IMG/VR virus record: IMGVR_UViG_3300027963_000280
Location: 1-27,404 of that record
Direction: 5' to 3' (one strand)
Length of the DNA stretch: 27,404 nucleotides
Source: a virus
Part shown: positions 7,551 to 14,699 of the stretch, one piece after another
How positions within the stretch are numbered: position 1 is the stretch's first letter
Layout: each line of letters begins with the position of its first letter
Notes under the pieces: model-generated
The model's database searches: none
Told to the model about the DNA's origin: nothing
What the model saw: the letters and a program-made list of their open reading frames with translations, nothing else
Translations under genes and position numbers: made by a program

Positions 7551-8473
7551 GTGGAGTCATAAGACTATCTAACTCGGAAATACAGACATTTAAAGATTGT
7601 CGTCGTCGTTGGTGGCTAACTTACTACCGTGCATTGAAACCTAAGCATCAAGATATGACTGGTCCACTTGCTATGGGAAGTAGAATCCACGCCGCTCTAG
7701 ATGCTCACTATGCGAAGGGTGTTCCTCTACTAACTGCGCACTCTGAATTAATTGAACAAGATAAACAACTTTTACTACAAGATTTTAGAGATGTATCTAA
7801 CCTTGAAACAGAAGGAGAGTTAGGTCGCATCATGCTCGAAGGTTATGAGCAATGGGTAGAAGAGAATGGTATTGATGCAGAACTTGAGATGATTTCAACT
7901 GAAGAAACAATTATTGCTCCATTGTTTAATGGTGAAGTAGAACTTCAAGGAAAACTTGATATGCGTGTTCGTCGCAAAGCCGATGGCGTAAGAATGTTCC
8001 GTGACTTTAAAACTGTAGGAGGCTCTTTGTCTGAGTTTGCAAATATGGCTCACATGAATGAGCAAGTTATGACATACATGCTTTTAGAGTCTACTAAGAC
8101 AGATGAGAAAGAAAGAAGTGAAGGCGGAATATTTACTCTTCTTAAAAAAGTTCGCAGAACTGCGGCTGCTAAACCTCCGTTTTATGATCAAGTAGAGATT
8201 CGCCATAACATATTTACTTTACGTTCCTTCTGGAATAGAATTCACGGAACGATTACAGATTTAATGAGAGTAAGACAGGCGTTAGATGCTGGTGAGAGCC
8301 ATGCGTTTAATGCTTATCCAAAACCAAGTCGTGACTGTAAATGGAAATGCCAATTTTTTACTATCTGCCCAATGTTTGACGACGGAAGCGCCGCTGAACA
8401 AGCACTTAGTGAAATGTATGAGGAGACTGATCCTTATGCATATTACGACACAGACAAAAAAGGAGGCGAGTGA
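7547..8473 (+). CDS. Cas4/RecB-like PD-(D/E)XK exonuclease with 4-Cys iron-sulfur cluster
   Basis: Starts within the stop of the helicase gene (ATGA). Nuclease motifs: G44-xxx-H48 (GSRIHAAL), D138 in GKLDMRV, D153-F-K155 in RDFKTVG, and Q173-xxx-Y177 (motif QxxxY). Cys18 in the first helix and C264, C268, C274 near the C-terminus match the iron-sulfur staple of Cas4/AddB-type nucleases. The family resects DNA ends 5' to 3' or processes recombination substrates. Position next to a Sak4-like ATPase and a single-strand binding protein indicates end resection for phage recombination. No cas genes or CRISPR repeats are nearby, so CRISPR adaptation is unlikely. Confidence 0.9.
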   Translation: MSGVIRLSNSEIQTFKDCRRRWWLTYYRALKPKHQDMTGPLAMGSRIHAALDAHYAKGVPLLTAHSELIEQDKQLLLQDFRDVSNLETEGELGRIMLEGYEQWVEENGIDAELEMISTEETIIAPLFNGEVELQGKLDMRVRRKADGVRMFRDFKTVGGSLSEFANMAHMNEQVMTYMLLESTKTDEKERSEGGIFTLLKKVRRTAAAKPPFYDQVEIRHNIFTLRSFWNRIHGTITDLMRVRQALDAGESHAFNAYPKPSRDCKWKCQFFTICPMFDDGSAAEQALSEMYEETDPYAYYDTDKKGGE

Positions 8474-8476
8474 CGT

Positions 8477-9256
8477 ATGAGTGAGATCCAACGCTCTCTT
8501 ACGGTTATGGTGTACGGAGAAAGCAAGGTAGGTAAATCTACTTTTGCTGTAACTGCTCCATACCCACGACTCATGCTTGACGTCGAGGGTGGGCACCGAT
8601 TCCTACCTATCGTTGTTAAGTATTGGGATCCTCTTCGCGAGGAACCACCAATCGCTGATGGAACTTGGGACACTGTTGTAGTTACAGTTCGTGACTATGA
8701 CACTGTTATTAAGGTTTATCAGTGGTTACAACTTGGAAAGCATCAGTTCAAGAGTTTAATTATTGACTCAATATCTGAACTGCAAGTTAAATGTATGGAT
8801 AGCATCGCAGGCACAGAACAAATGAAGATGCAACAGTGGGGCGAACTTCTTCGTCACATGGGTGGGCTTCTTCGTGATCTTCGCGATCTAACTATGCATG
8901 CTACAAATCCTCTTGAAGCAGTTGTACTAACTGCTATGTCAAGAACAAGCCAGGATGGAAGACACCGTCCGTATCTACAAGGTCAACTAGCAATTCAAGC
9001 ACCATATTTTTACGACATTCTTGGTGCGTTGACAGTAGAGCAAATGGCAAATCCAGATCCACTACAGCCTCCTTATAAAGTAAGGCGTATGTATGTGGAA
9101 AGAACAAACGATTATGAGGCTGGCGAGCGAGTACAAGGTCGTCTAGGTTCTATAGTCGAGCAAGACAAGTTATCAATTGAAGTAATGCTTAATACCATTT
9201 TTGGAACTAAGCAAACTACTCAAGACAAAACCACTAAAGAAAAGAAAGAGGTATAA
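8477..9256 (+). CDS. Sak4-like RecA-fold ATPase (phage recombinase)
   Basis: A very strong ribosome site, AGGAGG, lies about 10 bases before the ATG; the previous stop is 3 bases upstream. Walker A GESKVGKST at 14-22, LDVEGG at 34-39, and Walker B LIID at 94-97 define the AAA_24/Sak4 type. At 259 aa it is of normal length for Sak4 proteins, which promote single-strand annealing together with a phage SSB. The SSB-like gene begins 4 bases after its stop, a pairing repeatedly seen in actinophages. The C-terminal Lys/Glu/Thr-rich tail is probably disordered. A DnaB-like or RecA-proper identity is less likely because the usual extra domains are missing. Confidence 0.88.
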   Translation: MSEIQRSLTVMVYGESKVGKSTFAVTAPYPRLMLDVEGGHRFLPIVVKYWDPLREEPPIADGTWDTVVVTVRDYDTVIKVYQWLQLGKHQFKSLIIDSISELQVKCMDSIAGTEQMKMQQWGELLRHMGGLLRDLRDLTMHATNPLEAVVLTAMSRTSQDGRHRPYLQGQLAIQAPYFYDILGALTVEQMANPDPLQPPYKVRRMYVERTNDYEAGERVQGRLGSIVEQDKLSIEVMLNTIFGTKQTTQDKTTKEKKEV

Positions 9257-9259
9257 CAA

Positions 9260-9775
9260 ATGAGTACTCTAAATTGGGGTGACCTCATCAAAGAAGCAGG
9301 CGAATCAGGTAATTATGATCCGCTTCCAGATGGTGATTATGATGTTGTAGTCGTAGAGGCTACGCATAAAATGACACAGAGTGGCAAAACAATGTTCTCT
9401 GTAAAAGCGCAAGTTGAAGGTGGCGCTCATAACAAGCGTCTTGTCTGGGACAACTTAGTTGTTTCTCCAGATAGTCCTGCTGCTCTTGGTATCTTTTTCA
9501 AGAAGATGCATGCTCTTGGTGTACCTCGTGATTACTTCTTACAGCAACCAGCGCCAACCAATGCTCAAATTGAGCAAATAATTTCTGGTAAGCGTTTCCG
9601 TGCTCAAGTTGGAACACGTACATGGAATGGTTCTAAGAAGAATGAAATCAAGAACTACTACCCAAATACTGCACAAACTTCTGCAGCATCCGCTCCAGTT
9701 GCTGCTGCACCAGCGCCAGCACCTGCTCCTGCACCAGCGCCAGCACCTGCTGCTGCTCCTGCTGCTCCGTTCTAA
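9260..9775 (+). CDS. DUF669-type single-stranded DNA-binding protein with Ala-Pro tail
   Basis: The N-terminal half (NWGDLIKEAGESGNYDPLPD, then a DYDVVVVEA strand and KTMFSVKAQVEGG) matches the DUF669 OB-like fold that serves as SSB in phages with Sak or Erf recombinases. The last 35 or so residues are an alternating Ala-Pro low-complexity arm ending in PF, resembling the flexible linker and tip of bacterial SSB proteins, though without the usual acidic residues. It is the last gene of the replication/recombination run and is followed by a long hairpin. The role is inferred from family and context: coating single strands and recruiting the Sak4-like ATPase. Confidence 0.85.
   Translation: MSTLNWGDLIKEAGESGNYDPLPDGDYDVVVVEATHKMTQSGKTMFSVKAQVEGGAHNKRLVWDNLVVSPDSPAALGIFFKKMHALGVPRDYFLQQPAPTNAQIEQIISGKRFRAQVGTRTWNGSKKNEIKNYYPNTAQTSAASAPVAAAPAPAPAPAPAPAPAAAPAAPF
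9707..9751 (+). repeat. Tandem repeat coding for the Ala-Pro arm
   Basis: A 21-base unit is present twice without a mismatch (9707-9727 and 9731-9751), with a 24-base period. It encodes alternating Ala-Pro. The in-frame period suggests slippage or unequal crossing can change arm length without breaking the frame. Confidence 0.8.
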
Positions 9776-9789
9776 ATAAAAAATAGAGT

Positions 9790-9838
9790 TTACTAGATGT
9801 TGTTGTTGTTCAGGGGAATTAACAACAACATCTAGTAA
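9790..9838. terminator. Perfect 18-bp stem hairpin ending the replication block
   Basis: TTACTAGATGTTGTTGTT (9790-9807) is the exact reverse complement of 9821-9838, with a 13-base loop. On the plus strand no U-tract follows; on the minus strand the stem would be followed shortly by a T-rich run (complement of 9776-9786). It lies between the SSB-like gene and a gene with its own ribosome site, so it probably marks a transcript end or protects the 3' end of the long replication mRNA. Confidence 0.55.
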
Positions 9839-9862
9839 CCATCTTAGATATAAGAGGTTTAT

Positions 9863-10873
9863 ATGAAGGTATTAATTACAGGATGCACAGCCTCTCATGC
9901 ATCCAAAAATACAAACGAAAAAGTTCCTTCATTTGCTGGAAATATTAATAATGCTTTAACTGAATTAGGTTTTGATGTTACTTGGGAAGATCCTTCAGTA
10001 ACTATGACTAAAGATTATTTATCTCAATATGACGCCATTTTGGTGGGTATCGCTAAGCCAACAGGTATTGCGTCCCACAGGGCATACGGCGCTTTATCTG
10101 TAATAAATCACGCTAGTGATCTAGGAACTCTTTCTCTCTTTATAGACACGATAGACCCTCACAAACTGTACTTTAGTTTAGGAGACATATACAGAAAACC
10201 AGAATCTTTCTTTGGCAGTTTCTACTCTAAAAAGCGAGAGTACAAATTAGCCTTAGAGCCTAAAAACTATAAAAACGTAATAGAGGGTGCTAGAAAACTT
10301 TATGGCGGTGCTTGGCCTAAAACAATTATTCCGTCCTACCCTTGGTCTACTGAAGAGGTAGTTACTAAATACATACCTAATATAAATAAAACAAAATTAT
10401 TCTTAGTTAACCCAGACGCTTACCTTCTAGAGATTAATAACCCAATACACAACTATGCTGACGGAAGTTATTGGTGCATAGATAATCCTAAGACCGATTG
10501 GTATCGTAAAGTGTCTCTTTCTCTATCTAACCCACAGGTTAACTACAGAGCAACTAAGTGGGAAGGCAATAAAGACATATTGACTAGAATATCTAGTTCA
10601 ATGGGAGTTTTAGTTTCAGTTTATAAATCTGGAAATCCTTGGTGGTTTCCGACTTTATCTCAAGCGCTTTACATAGGAGTACCTGCAATTACTGATTGGA
10701 GGTTAACTACGTATATGGGTCCAGAATGGTCAATGCTTCCAAACGCTATAGAGGAGATGAGCCCTATTGAAAGAGTGGAAGTATCTAAGAAACAGAAAGA
10801 GTCTTATATTCAAAATATACACTCATGGGAGAGTGTAAAAGAAAATATAGGAAACATACTGCTACAAAAGTAA
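9863..10873 (+). CDS. Putative GT-B-type glycosyltransferase (336 aa)
   Basis: AAGAGG sits 5 bases before the ATG. The N-terminus MKVLITGCTASHASK is a Rossmann-type first strand. Residues about 55-72 hold a second strand (YDAILVGIAKP), and residues about 247-282 carry GVLVSVYKSGNPWWFPTLSQ then ALYIGVPAITDW, the typical C-terminal donor-site helix and loop of GT-B enzymes. Overall length fits a compact GT-B. Substrate cannot be read from sequence. Three other sugar-transfer genes and an epimerase occur at 14760-18337, so the phage probably modifies virion or host-surface glycans or its DNA. Base-modifying use is possible, but no hydroxymethyl-pyrimidine pathway is visible here. Confidence 0.6.
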   Translation: MKVLITGCTASHASKNTNEKVPSFAGNINNALTELGFDVTWEDPSVTMTKDYLSQYDAILVGIAKPTGIASHRAYGALSVINHASDLGTLSLFIDTIDPHKLYFSLGDIYRKPESFFGSFYSKKREYKLALEPKNYKNVIEGARKLYGGAWPKTIIPSYPWSTEEVVTKYIPNINKTKLFLVNPDAYLLEINNPIHNYADGSYWCIDNPKTDWYRKVSLSLSNPQVNYRATKWEGNKDILTRISSSMGVLVSVYKSGNPWWFPTLSQALYIGVPAITDWRLTTYMGPEWSMLPNAIEEMSPIERVEVSKKQKESYIQNIHSWESVKENIGNILLQK

Positions 10874-10902
10874 TAAACAAACTAACTAGGAAAGGAACAA
10901 AA

Positions 10903-11334
10903 ATGGCTGATGTAGATATCGCCTGGGTAAAAGAGCAACTGACAAAAAACAAAACCAGAAGAATTGTTGGTGACTCTGTTCTAACTCTTCTCAAGTCTTG
11001 GGAAGATGTAAAGGAAAAGAATAAAGATCAAAAAGTTGACTACTCTAAAGATATTATTGCTATCTTTGCTAAGTTGTCATTGGGGCACGCTCTTGTAAAG
11101 GAAGAAAAGGGCGAGACTTGGGTTCAAGTAACTCCTGGCTCAATTGTTTTGGCAGATTACGTGCGAATAAAGTCTGATGCTTTTGATAATAAAAGCGGTA
11201 AAGACTTTAATGGAAGGAGAGGTCGGGTTGTAGGAATTCGTTATGGAGATATTATTATTAAAAGCGATGATAATAAAGCTCCTCTTTTAGAAGGAGTTCA
11301 CTTAAGACCAGATCAATTAGAGAAACGCTTGTAA
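10903..11334 (+). CDS. Unknown protein with KOW-like C-terminal domain (143 aa)
   Basis: The ATG at 10903 is chosen because GGAAAGGA precedes it at a proper distance; an upstream ATG in the same frame lies inside the glycosyltransferase gene. Residues 1-75 are helical and charged. Residues about 83-135 (LADYVRIKSDAF, NGRRGRVVGIRYGDIIIK, LRPDQLEKRL) look like a KOW/SH3-like small barrel of the type used to bind RNA or ribosomal/transcription partners. This could point to a factor acting on host transcription or translation, but that is inference. It begins a run of small genes extending to 13474. Confidence 0.7.
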   Translation: MADVDIAWVKEQLTKNKTRRIVGDSVLTLLKSWEDVKEKNKDQKVDYSKDIIAIFAKLSLGHALVKEEKGETWVQVTPGSIVLADYVRIKSDAFDNKSGKDFNGRRGRVVGIRYGDIIIKSDDNKAPLLEGVHLRPDQLEKRL

Positions 11335-11335
11335 C

Positions 11336-11554
11336 TTGAAAACAGTTACATATAAGTTCTCTGTAGTTGGGAATAATCATCAAGAGATTATCGACAATAT
11401 CAAAGAAGAAATATCTTTGTACCTTGCCATAACCTCTGATGACCCACTAAAATATGTTAATTATGAGGTGACTATTGACGGCACCTCTGATAAAAATCTT
11501 CCCAAAAAATACAATGCTCAAGTGATAGCGAGGATAAAAGATGACATCAGGTAA
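11336..11554 (+). CDS. Small protein of unknown function (72 aa)
   Basis: The frame starts at TTG (11336), one base after the previous stop, and ends 14 bases inside the next gene. No good ribosome site is seen, so translation probably depends on coupling. The sequence alternates strand-like and helix-like parts (TYKFSVVGNNHQEIIDNIKE, then VNYEVTIDG), compatible with a small alpha/beta fold. No catalytic motif or cysteine is seen. Tight packing and the absence of a competing frame support it as a real gene. Confidence 0.55.
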   Translation: MKTVTYKFSVVGNNHQEIIDNIKEEISLYLAITSDDPLKYVNYEVTIDGTSDKNLPKKYNAQVIARIKDDIR

Positions 11555-11867
11555 CGAAGAAAAACCAACAACTAATGAACCTACTACCTTACGAGTTGAA
11601 GCGCTACGGGAAGCCGCCAGAATTATTTCTGGGGAGCGCAACAAACAGTACGGAAATCCTGAAGACAATTTTGAACGAACAGCAAAAATTTGGTCTGTAA
11701 TTCTAGGTATTGAAATTACCAATGAAGATGTTGCAATGATGATGGTTGGTCTTAAAGTGGCTAGGTATGCTTCTAAGTCTGGATTTCAACCTGACACTTG
11801 GGTTGATATTGCTGGTTATGCTGCATGTGGTTATGAGGTCGGGAACTTGGAGAATAAACAAAAGTAA
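11541..11867 (+). CDS. DUF6378-like phage protein (108 aa)
   Basis: The N-terminal 20 residues are Thr/Glu/Pro-rich and likely disordered. The core contains ISGERNKQYGNPEDNFERTA, then DVAMMMVGLKVARYA and DIAGYAACGYE, the conserved pattern of a family common in phages of Actinobacteria and other bacteria and annotated as DUF6378. The mainly helical core with clustered Glu, Asp and Lys is somewhat reminiscent of MazG-like all-alpha proteins, but no pyrophosphatase motif can be confirmed. It overlaps the previous gene by 14 bases. Confidence 0.8.
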   Translation: MTSGNEEKPTTNEPTTLRVEALREAARIISGERNKQYGNPEDNFERTAKIWSVILGIEITNEDVAMMMVGLKVARYASKSGFQPDTWVDIAGYAACGYEVGNLENKQK

Positions 11868-11913
11868 TTTGTAAGTAAATAACCCGATAATTAAACTTTA
11901 AAAGGAGAGCCAA

Positions 11914-12192
11914 GTGTCTCGTGGACCATGGGAATTTGAAGAACCGTTATGCGCAGAAGTTGGTGTAGAGATATTTTATACTGATGATAAAGATGAAAAG
12001 AAAATTGATTCAATGAGTACATATGCTATGGCAAGCTCCATATGCAAACAATGTCCTCACAAAGCCGAGTGCGCTGACTGGGCTATTAGAAATGAACTGT
12101 TTGGTTTTTGGGGAGGACTAAGCCCTAAAGAAAGAACTAATATAAGAAAGCATAAAAGAATTCCTGTAAATATAGATTTAAAACAAATCTAG
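11914..12192 (+). CDS. WhiB-like iron-sulfur transcription factor (92 aa)
   Basis: GTG start with AAGGAG about 8 bases upstream. Four cysteines in the WhiB pattern, C13, C44-xx-C47 and C53, would hold a [4Fe-4S] cluster. The turn GFWGGLSPKER (residues 64-74) is the family's G[VI]WGG signature followed by a basic C-terminal patch (RKHKR). WhiB proteins bind the primary sigma factor domain 4 in Actinobacteria, and phage versions such as TM4 gp49 down-regulate host WhiB2. The insert between the first and second Cys is longer and more acidic than usual. This is strong evidence for an actinobacterial host. Confidence 0.93.
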   Translation: MSRGPWEFEEPLCAEVGVEIFYTDDKDEKKIDSMSTYAMASSICKQCPHKAECADWAIRNELFGFWGGLSPKERTNIRKHKRIPVNIDLKQI

Positions 12193-12193
12193 A

Positions 12194-12541
12194 ATGGGAA
12201 ATACAACTAGAATTGTCCTACTAGATACGCCTCAAGAAAGGCTATGTATGGAAGACAGTTCAATGGTTAGCCCTATGGCTCTTTGCGAGTTGTGCTGGAT
12301 GGAAGAGCATTCCAAGTGGGAGCCTCAGAGCGTCAATGAGGATGGCAACATCCTTGTAAAACTTGTTGGTGTAGATATGCCAACAATAATAAACACTGGC
12401 TCTGTAGACGTCTGCTGTATGTGTGGATCAGTAACTATTGCTGGAATATATGAGTTAAAGAAGCAAGAAGAAATATACTTTACCAATGATGAGTTTTCAA
12501 AGGATTTCGAGTTTAACTTTTACTCTACAGAAGACGAATAG
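12194..12541 (+). CDS. Probable zinc-binding protein with two Cys knuckles (115 aa)
   Basis: Begins one base after the WhiB-like stop, with no distinct ribosome site, suggesting coupling. C31-xx-C34 (CELCWMEEHS) and VCCMCGSVTIAGIYE (C74, C75, C77) are spaced like the two halves of a zinc ribbon. The segment between is beta-like, and the C-terminal 25 residues are acidic and aromatic. The gene lies between two WhiB-like genes, which hints at a regulatory or anti-host role, but no family name can be given with confidence. Confidence 0.68.
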   Translation: MGNTTRIVLLDTPQERLCMEDSSMVSPMALCELCWMEEHSKWEPQSVNEDGNILVKLVGVDMPTIINTGSVDVCCMCGSVTIAGIYELKKQEEIYFTNDEFSKDFEFNFYSTEDE

Positions 12542-12555
12542 TCTTTAAAAAATTA

Positions 12556-12894
12556 ATGAAAAAAGACACAAGACCTGGGGAAGAACTTTGGTGTGAGTGG
12601 AGTGGCTCTGGCTATAGTAAAAACAATCCTGACTCAACCGTTTATTACACTTTAGATCATGTAGATATGGATAACGATCTTGTTTCTAGAGCATTAGCGT
12701 CTGCTATTCAAAGAGATGGAGTTGCTGATTCTTTAGGAGATAGTTTTAAATTAATTGAAAATTGTCAAATAATTAGGGGCTGGTGTGGCATTCTAGAGGA
12801 AGAGTTTGAGTACGTAGTGTGCGACGAAAACTCTGAGACCGAGTATGGTGATATAGTCGAAAATATTGAATTAACTACATGGATAGAAATATAG
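12556..12894 (+). CDS. Acidic protein of unknown function (112 aa)
   Basis: Starts at ATG 12556, 14 bases after the previous stop. The preceding TTTAAAAAATTA is A+T-rich with no Shine-Dalgarno match. The protein is strongly acidic (many Asp and Glu), with WCEWSGSGYSKNN near the start and four scattered cysteines (13, 70, 77, 89) that do not form a clear CxxC. Predicted mixed alpha/beta. Acidic small phage proteins are sometimes DNA mimics, but there is no specific support for that here. Confidence 0.62.
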   Translation: MKKDTRPGEELWCEWSGSGYSKNNPDSTVYYTLDHVDMDNDLVSRALASAIQRDGVADSLGDSFKLIENCQIIRGWCGILEEEFEYVVCDENSETEYGDIVENIELTTWIEI

Positions 12895-12898
12895 TAAA

Positions 12899-12935
12899 TA
12901 TAGTGTTTTAGTCAGTAGATTTATAGTGCTTTAGT
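12899..12935 (+). repeat. Direct repeat upstream of second WhiB-like gene (operator candidate)
   Basis: TATAGTGTTTTAGT (12899-12912) recurs as TATAGTGCTTTAGT (12922-12935): 13 of 14 bases identical, start-to-start distance 23 bases, close to two helical turns. The second copy ends one base before the -10 box. This is the arrangement expected of a tandem activator or repressor site. Confidence 0.55.
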
Positions 12936-12936
12936 T

Positions 12937-12942
12937 TAAAAT
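12937..12942 (+). promoter_or_regulatory. Leaderless-type -10 box (TAAAAT) for WhiB/zinc-ribbon gene
   Basis: TAAAAT is followed by 7 bases and then the ATG at 12950, so the transcript would begin at or next to the start codon. No clear Shine-Dalgarno site is seen. TANNNT boxes at this distance mark leaderless promoters in Actinobacteria. Confidence 0.5.
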
Positions 12943-12949
12943 AGAGTGT

Positions 12950-13474
12950 ATGTGGAAACCAGCAGAAAGCCTCAGATGGCAGAGTGAAGCCTTATGCGCC
13001 AAACCATCAAATAAAAAATATTTAGACTGGTTTTTCTCTAAAGATTTTTCTGAAAAGTATGATGCTAAAAATTTATGTTTTTCATGCCCTGTAAGAAAAG
13101 ATTGTTTACAGTGGGCTCTAGAGCACAGACAAATTTGGGGAATATGGGGAGGCAAAGATGAAATTGAAATTCGCAGGACTCTTTCAGTTTCATATCTTGG
13201 AGAAGAGACTCGACGCCGTAGATATCCCAACTGTCCATTTTGTACCGCAAGACCTGGCAAACTAGAAACATCTATAGAGAAACTATCAACAACTGGAAGA
13301 TGGACTACAGCAAAGATTGTTACCTGTACCGAGTGTGGATTTGCTTGGAGAAGTAGAACTAGCGCCAACGCAGTAGAGGCATACAAGGCTGAGAAAATTG
13401 ATAAAGCAGCCAAGTTAGAGAAGAAAAAAGAGAAACTTAAGAAGAAAAACAAGCGTAAAAAAGCAGTTTCATAG
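12950..13474 (+). CDS. WhiB-like domain fused to a C-terminal zinc ribbon (174 aa)
   Basis: Residues 1-75 are WhiB-like: C16, C43-xx-C46, C52, and the turn WGIWGGKDE (63-71). Residues 90-135 add a second metal site, C95-xx-C98 and C126-xx-C129 (CPFC and CTECGFAWR), resembling a zinc ribbon of the transcription-factor or transposon type. The last 30 residues are a lysine-rich basic helix. At 174 aa it is about twice a normal WhiB. A fused zinc ribbon plus basic tail would give independent nucleic acid binding, so this may be a DNA-binding sigma partner. A direct repeat and a leaderless -10 box lie just upstream. Confidence 0.88.
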   Translation: MWKPAESLRWQSEALCAKPSNKKYLDWFFSKDFSEKYDAKNLCFSCPVRKDCLQWALEHRQIWGIWGGKDEIEIRRTLSVSYLGEETRRRRYPNCPFCTARPGKLETSIEKLSTTGRWTTAKIVTCTECGFAWRSRTSANAVEAYKAEKIDKAAKLEKKKEKLKKKNKRKKAVS

Positions 13475-13479
13475 CCTAC

Positions 13480-13508
13480 TTGCTATTTGCTAGCCTACCT
13501 ACTAGTAT
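13480..13508 (+). promoter_or_regulatory. Sigma-70-type promoter for the secreted protein gene
   Basis: TTGCTA (13480-13485) and TAGTAT (13503-13508) are separated by exactly 17 bases. Each matches the consensus hexamer at 4 of 6 places. A start near 13515 leaves a 28-base leader that contains AGGAG (13533-13537) before the ATG at 13543. Confidence 0.45.
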
Positions 13509-13542
13509 TGCCTCTCAAGAGACAAAATGACTAGGAGCAAGA

Positions 13543-14685
13543 ATGTTAAAGAATAAAGTACGTATATTAGGTTTAGCCACTGCGCTAACACTTATTGCCA
13601 GCCCAGCTTTTGCTGGATGGGTAGCAGACATAGATGCGCAAAGCACAGTATCTCGAATGAAGTCTGAAGATTTACTTCAGGTAAGAGCAGATGGTTACTT
13701 TGCAATCACTCTAGATGAAATTACATCTACACCTCAGATGTCAGGCTTAACACCTGCCCCAACTGCGAAAGCAAAGTATGCAGTTATTGTGGATGGTGTT
13801 GTTGATCGTATTGTTACTTGGGATGGGTACTCACCAAACCGTGTAATTGATTCATATGGAATTATTGTAAAACTTCCTGCTAATGCTGGCGTTAAATATG
13901 TTGATTCAAATGGTGTAACTCGCCTTAAGCCAATTACTCAAGGCTCGATAGTTTCAGTATATGTAGCACCTGACGTGAAGGTGACTCCTACATATGGGAT
14001 CACTCAACTATCTCCAGTGACACTTCCTACAGAGCCAACTGATCCTGTTGTGGCACAAGCAAATTCACCTGTAGTTACAACTCAGGTACTTAATGCGGAT
14101 AACTCAGTCGCAATGACTGTTGATGTTACTGGTATTCAAGACCTACCATCTACATCAGTTGTTTCTGTTTACACAGTTACTGATGGTCGCTCAACTACTT
14201 CAGTCGGGCTTGCGCAAGGTTCAAGCACAGTGACTATTAACAATCTTCCACAAGATCAGAACGTCACAGTTAAAACAGTAATTCGTGATACTTTGACAAA
14301 TACTGAGACTGTAATACTAAACCCAGTAGTTGCAACTGTTGCTTCTACTGCGCCAGCACCAACGCCAGCCAGAAGTGATACCACAGATAGAGCAACTATT
14401 ACTGCTCCATCTATTGCTTCTCGAGTTGTAGATGCCTCAGGTGCCCTGTCTGTGGCTATTGCAATGCCTGCGGTTCCAAACTTTGATGCAAGTAAATCTT
14501 GGGCAACTCTTATTGTCCGCGATAATAAGTCTGGATCAACTACTGCAATTGGAACAGATGGCTCTGCTCAGACTCTAAATGTTGGATCTCTTGGAGCAGG
14601 TCGTGATTACACCGTTTCAGTTGTAGTTAGAGATCTTGCTACGGGACAAGAGACCGTGATCAAAGGTGAGGGCATATCTAAGTAA
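13543..14685 (+). CDS. Secreted beta-sandwich (FN3-like) protein with signal peptide (380 aa)
   Basis: A textbook signal peptide: basic MLKNKVR, hydrophobic ILGLATALTLIAS, then SPAFA followed by GW, with cleavage expected after residue 24. Residues 75-145 hold a strand-rich domain (KYAVIVDGVVDRIVTWDGYS). Two similar Ig/FN3-like repeats follow, at about 175-262 and 288-374, each closing with a comparable R-D-x-x-T-x-x-E-T-V-I element. A Pro/Thr linker (265-280) separates them. No transmembrane anchor, LPXTG motif or catalytic motif is seen. It has its own promoter, ribosome site and terminator. Secretion from the infected cell suggests host-surface alteration, superinfection exclusion or adhesion; which one is unknown. 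Confidence 0.78.
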   Translation: MLKNKVRILGLATALTLIASPAFAGWVADIDAQSTVSRMKSEDLLQVRADGYFAITLDEITSTPQMSGLTPAPTAKAKYAVIVDGVVDRIVTWDGYSPNRVIDSYGIIVKLPANAGVKYVDSNGVTRLKPITQGSIVSVYVAPDVKVTPTYGITQLSPVTLPTEPTDPVVAQANSPVVTTQVLNADNSVAMTVDVTGIQDLPSTSVVSVYTVTDGRSTTSVGLAQGSSTVTINNLPQDQNVTVKTVIRDTLTNTETVILNPVVATVASTAPAPTPARSDTTDRATITAPSIASRVVDASGALSVAIAMPAVPNFDASKSWATLIVRDNKSGSTTAIGTDGSAQTLNVGSLGAGRDYTVSVVVRDLATGQETVIKGEGISK

Positions 14686-14699
14686 TACAACATCTAAAG

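Noticed and set aside
7547-8473. CRISPR adaptation role for the Cas4-like nuclease
   Set aside because: No repeat-spacer array and no cas1 or cas2 are seen; the neighbours are phage recombination genes.
12931-13452. Long open frame on the minus strand opposite the WhiB/zinc-ribbon gene
   Set aside because: Its protein is Phe/Ser/Leu-rich with no domain, and it lies wholly opposite a gene with eight well-placed metal-binding cysteines; it is a shadow.
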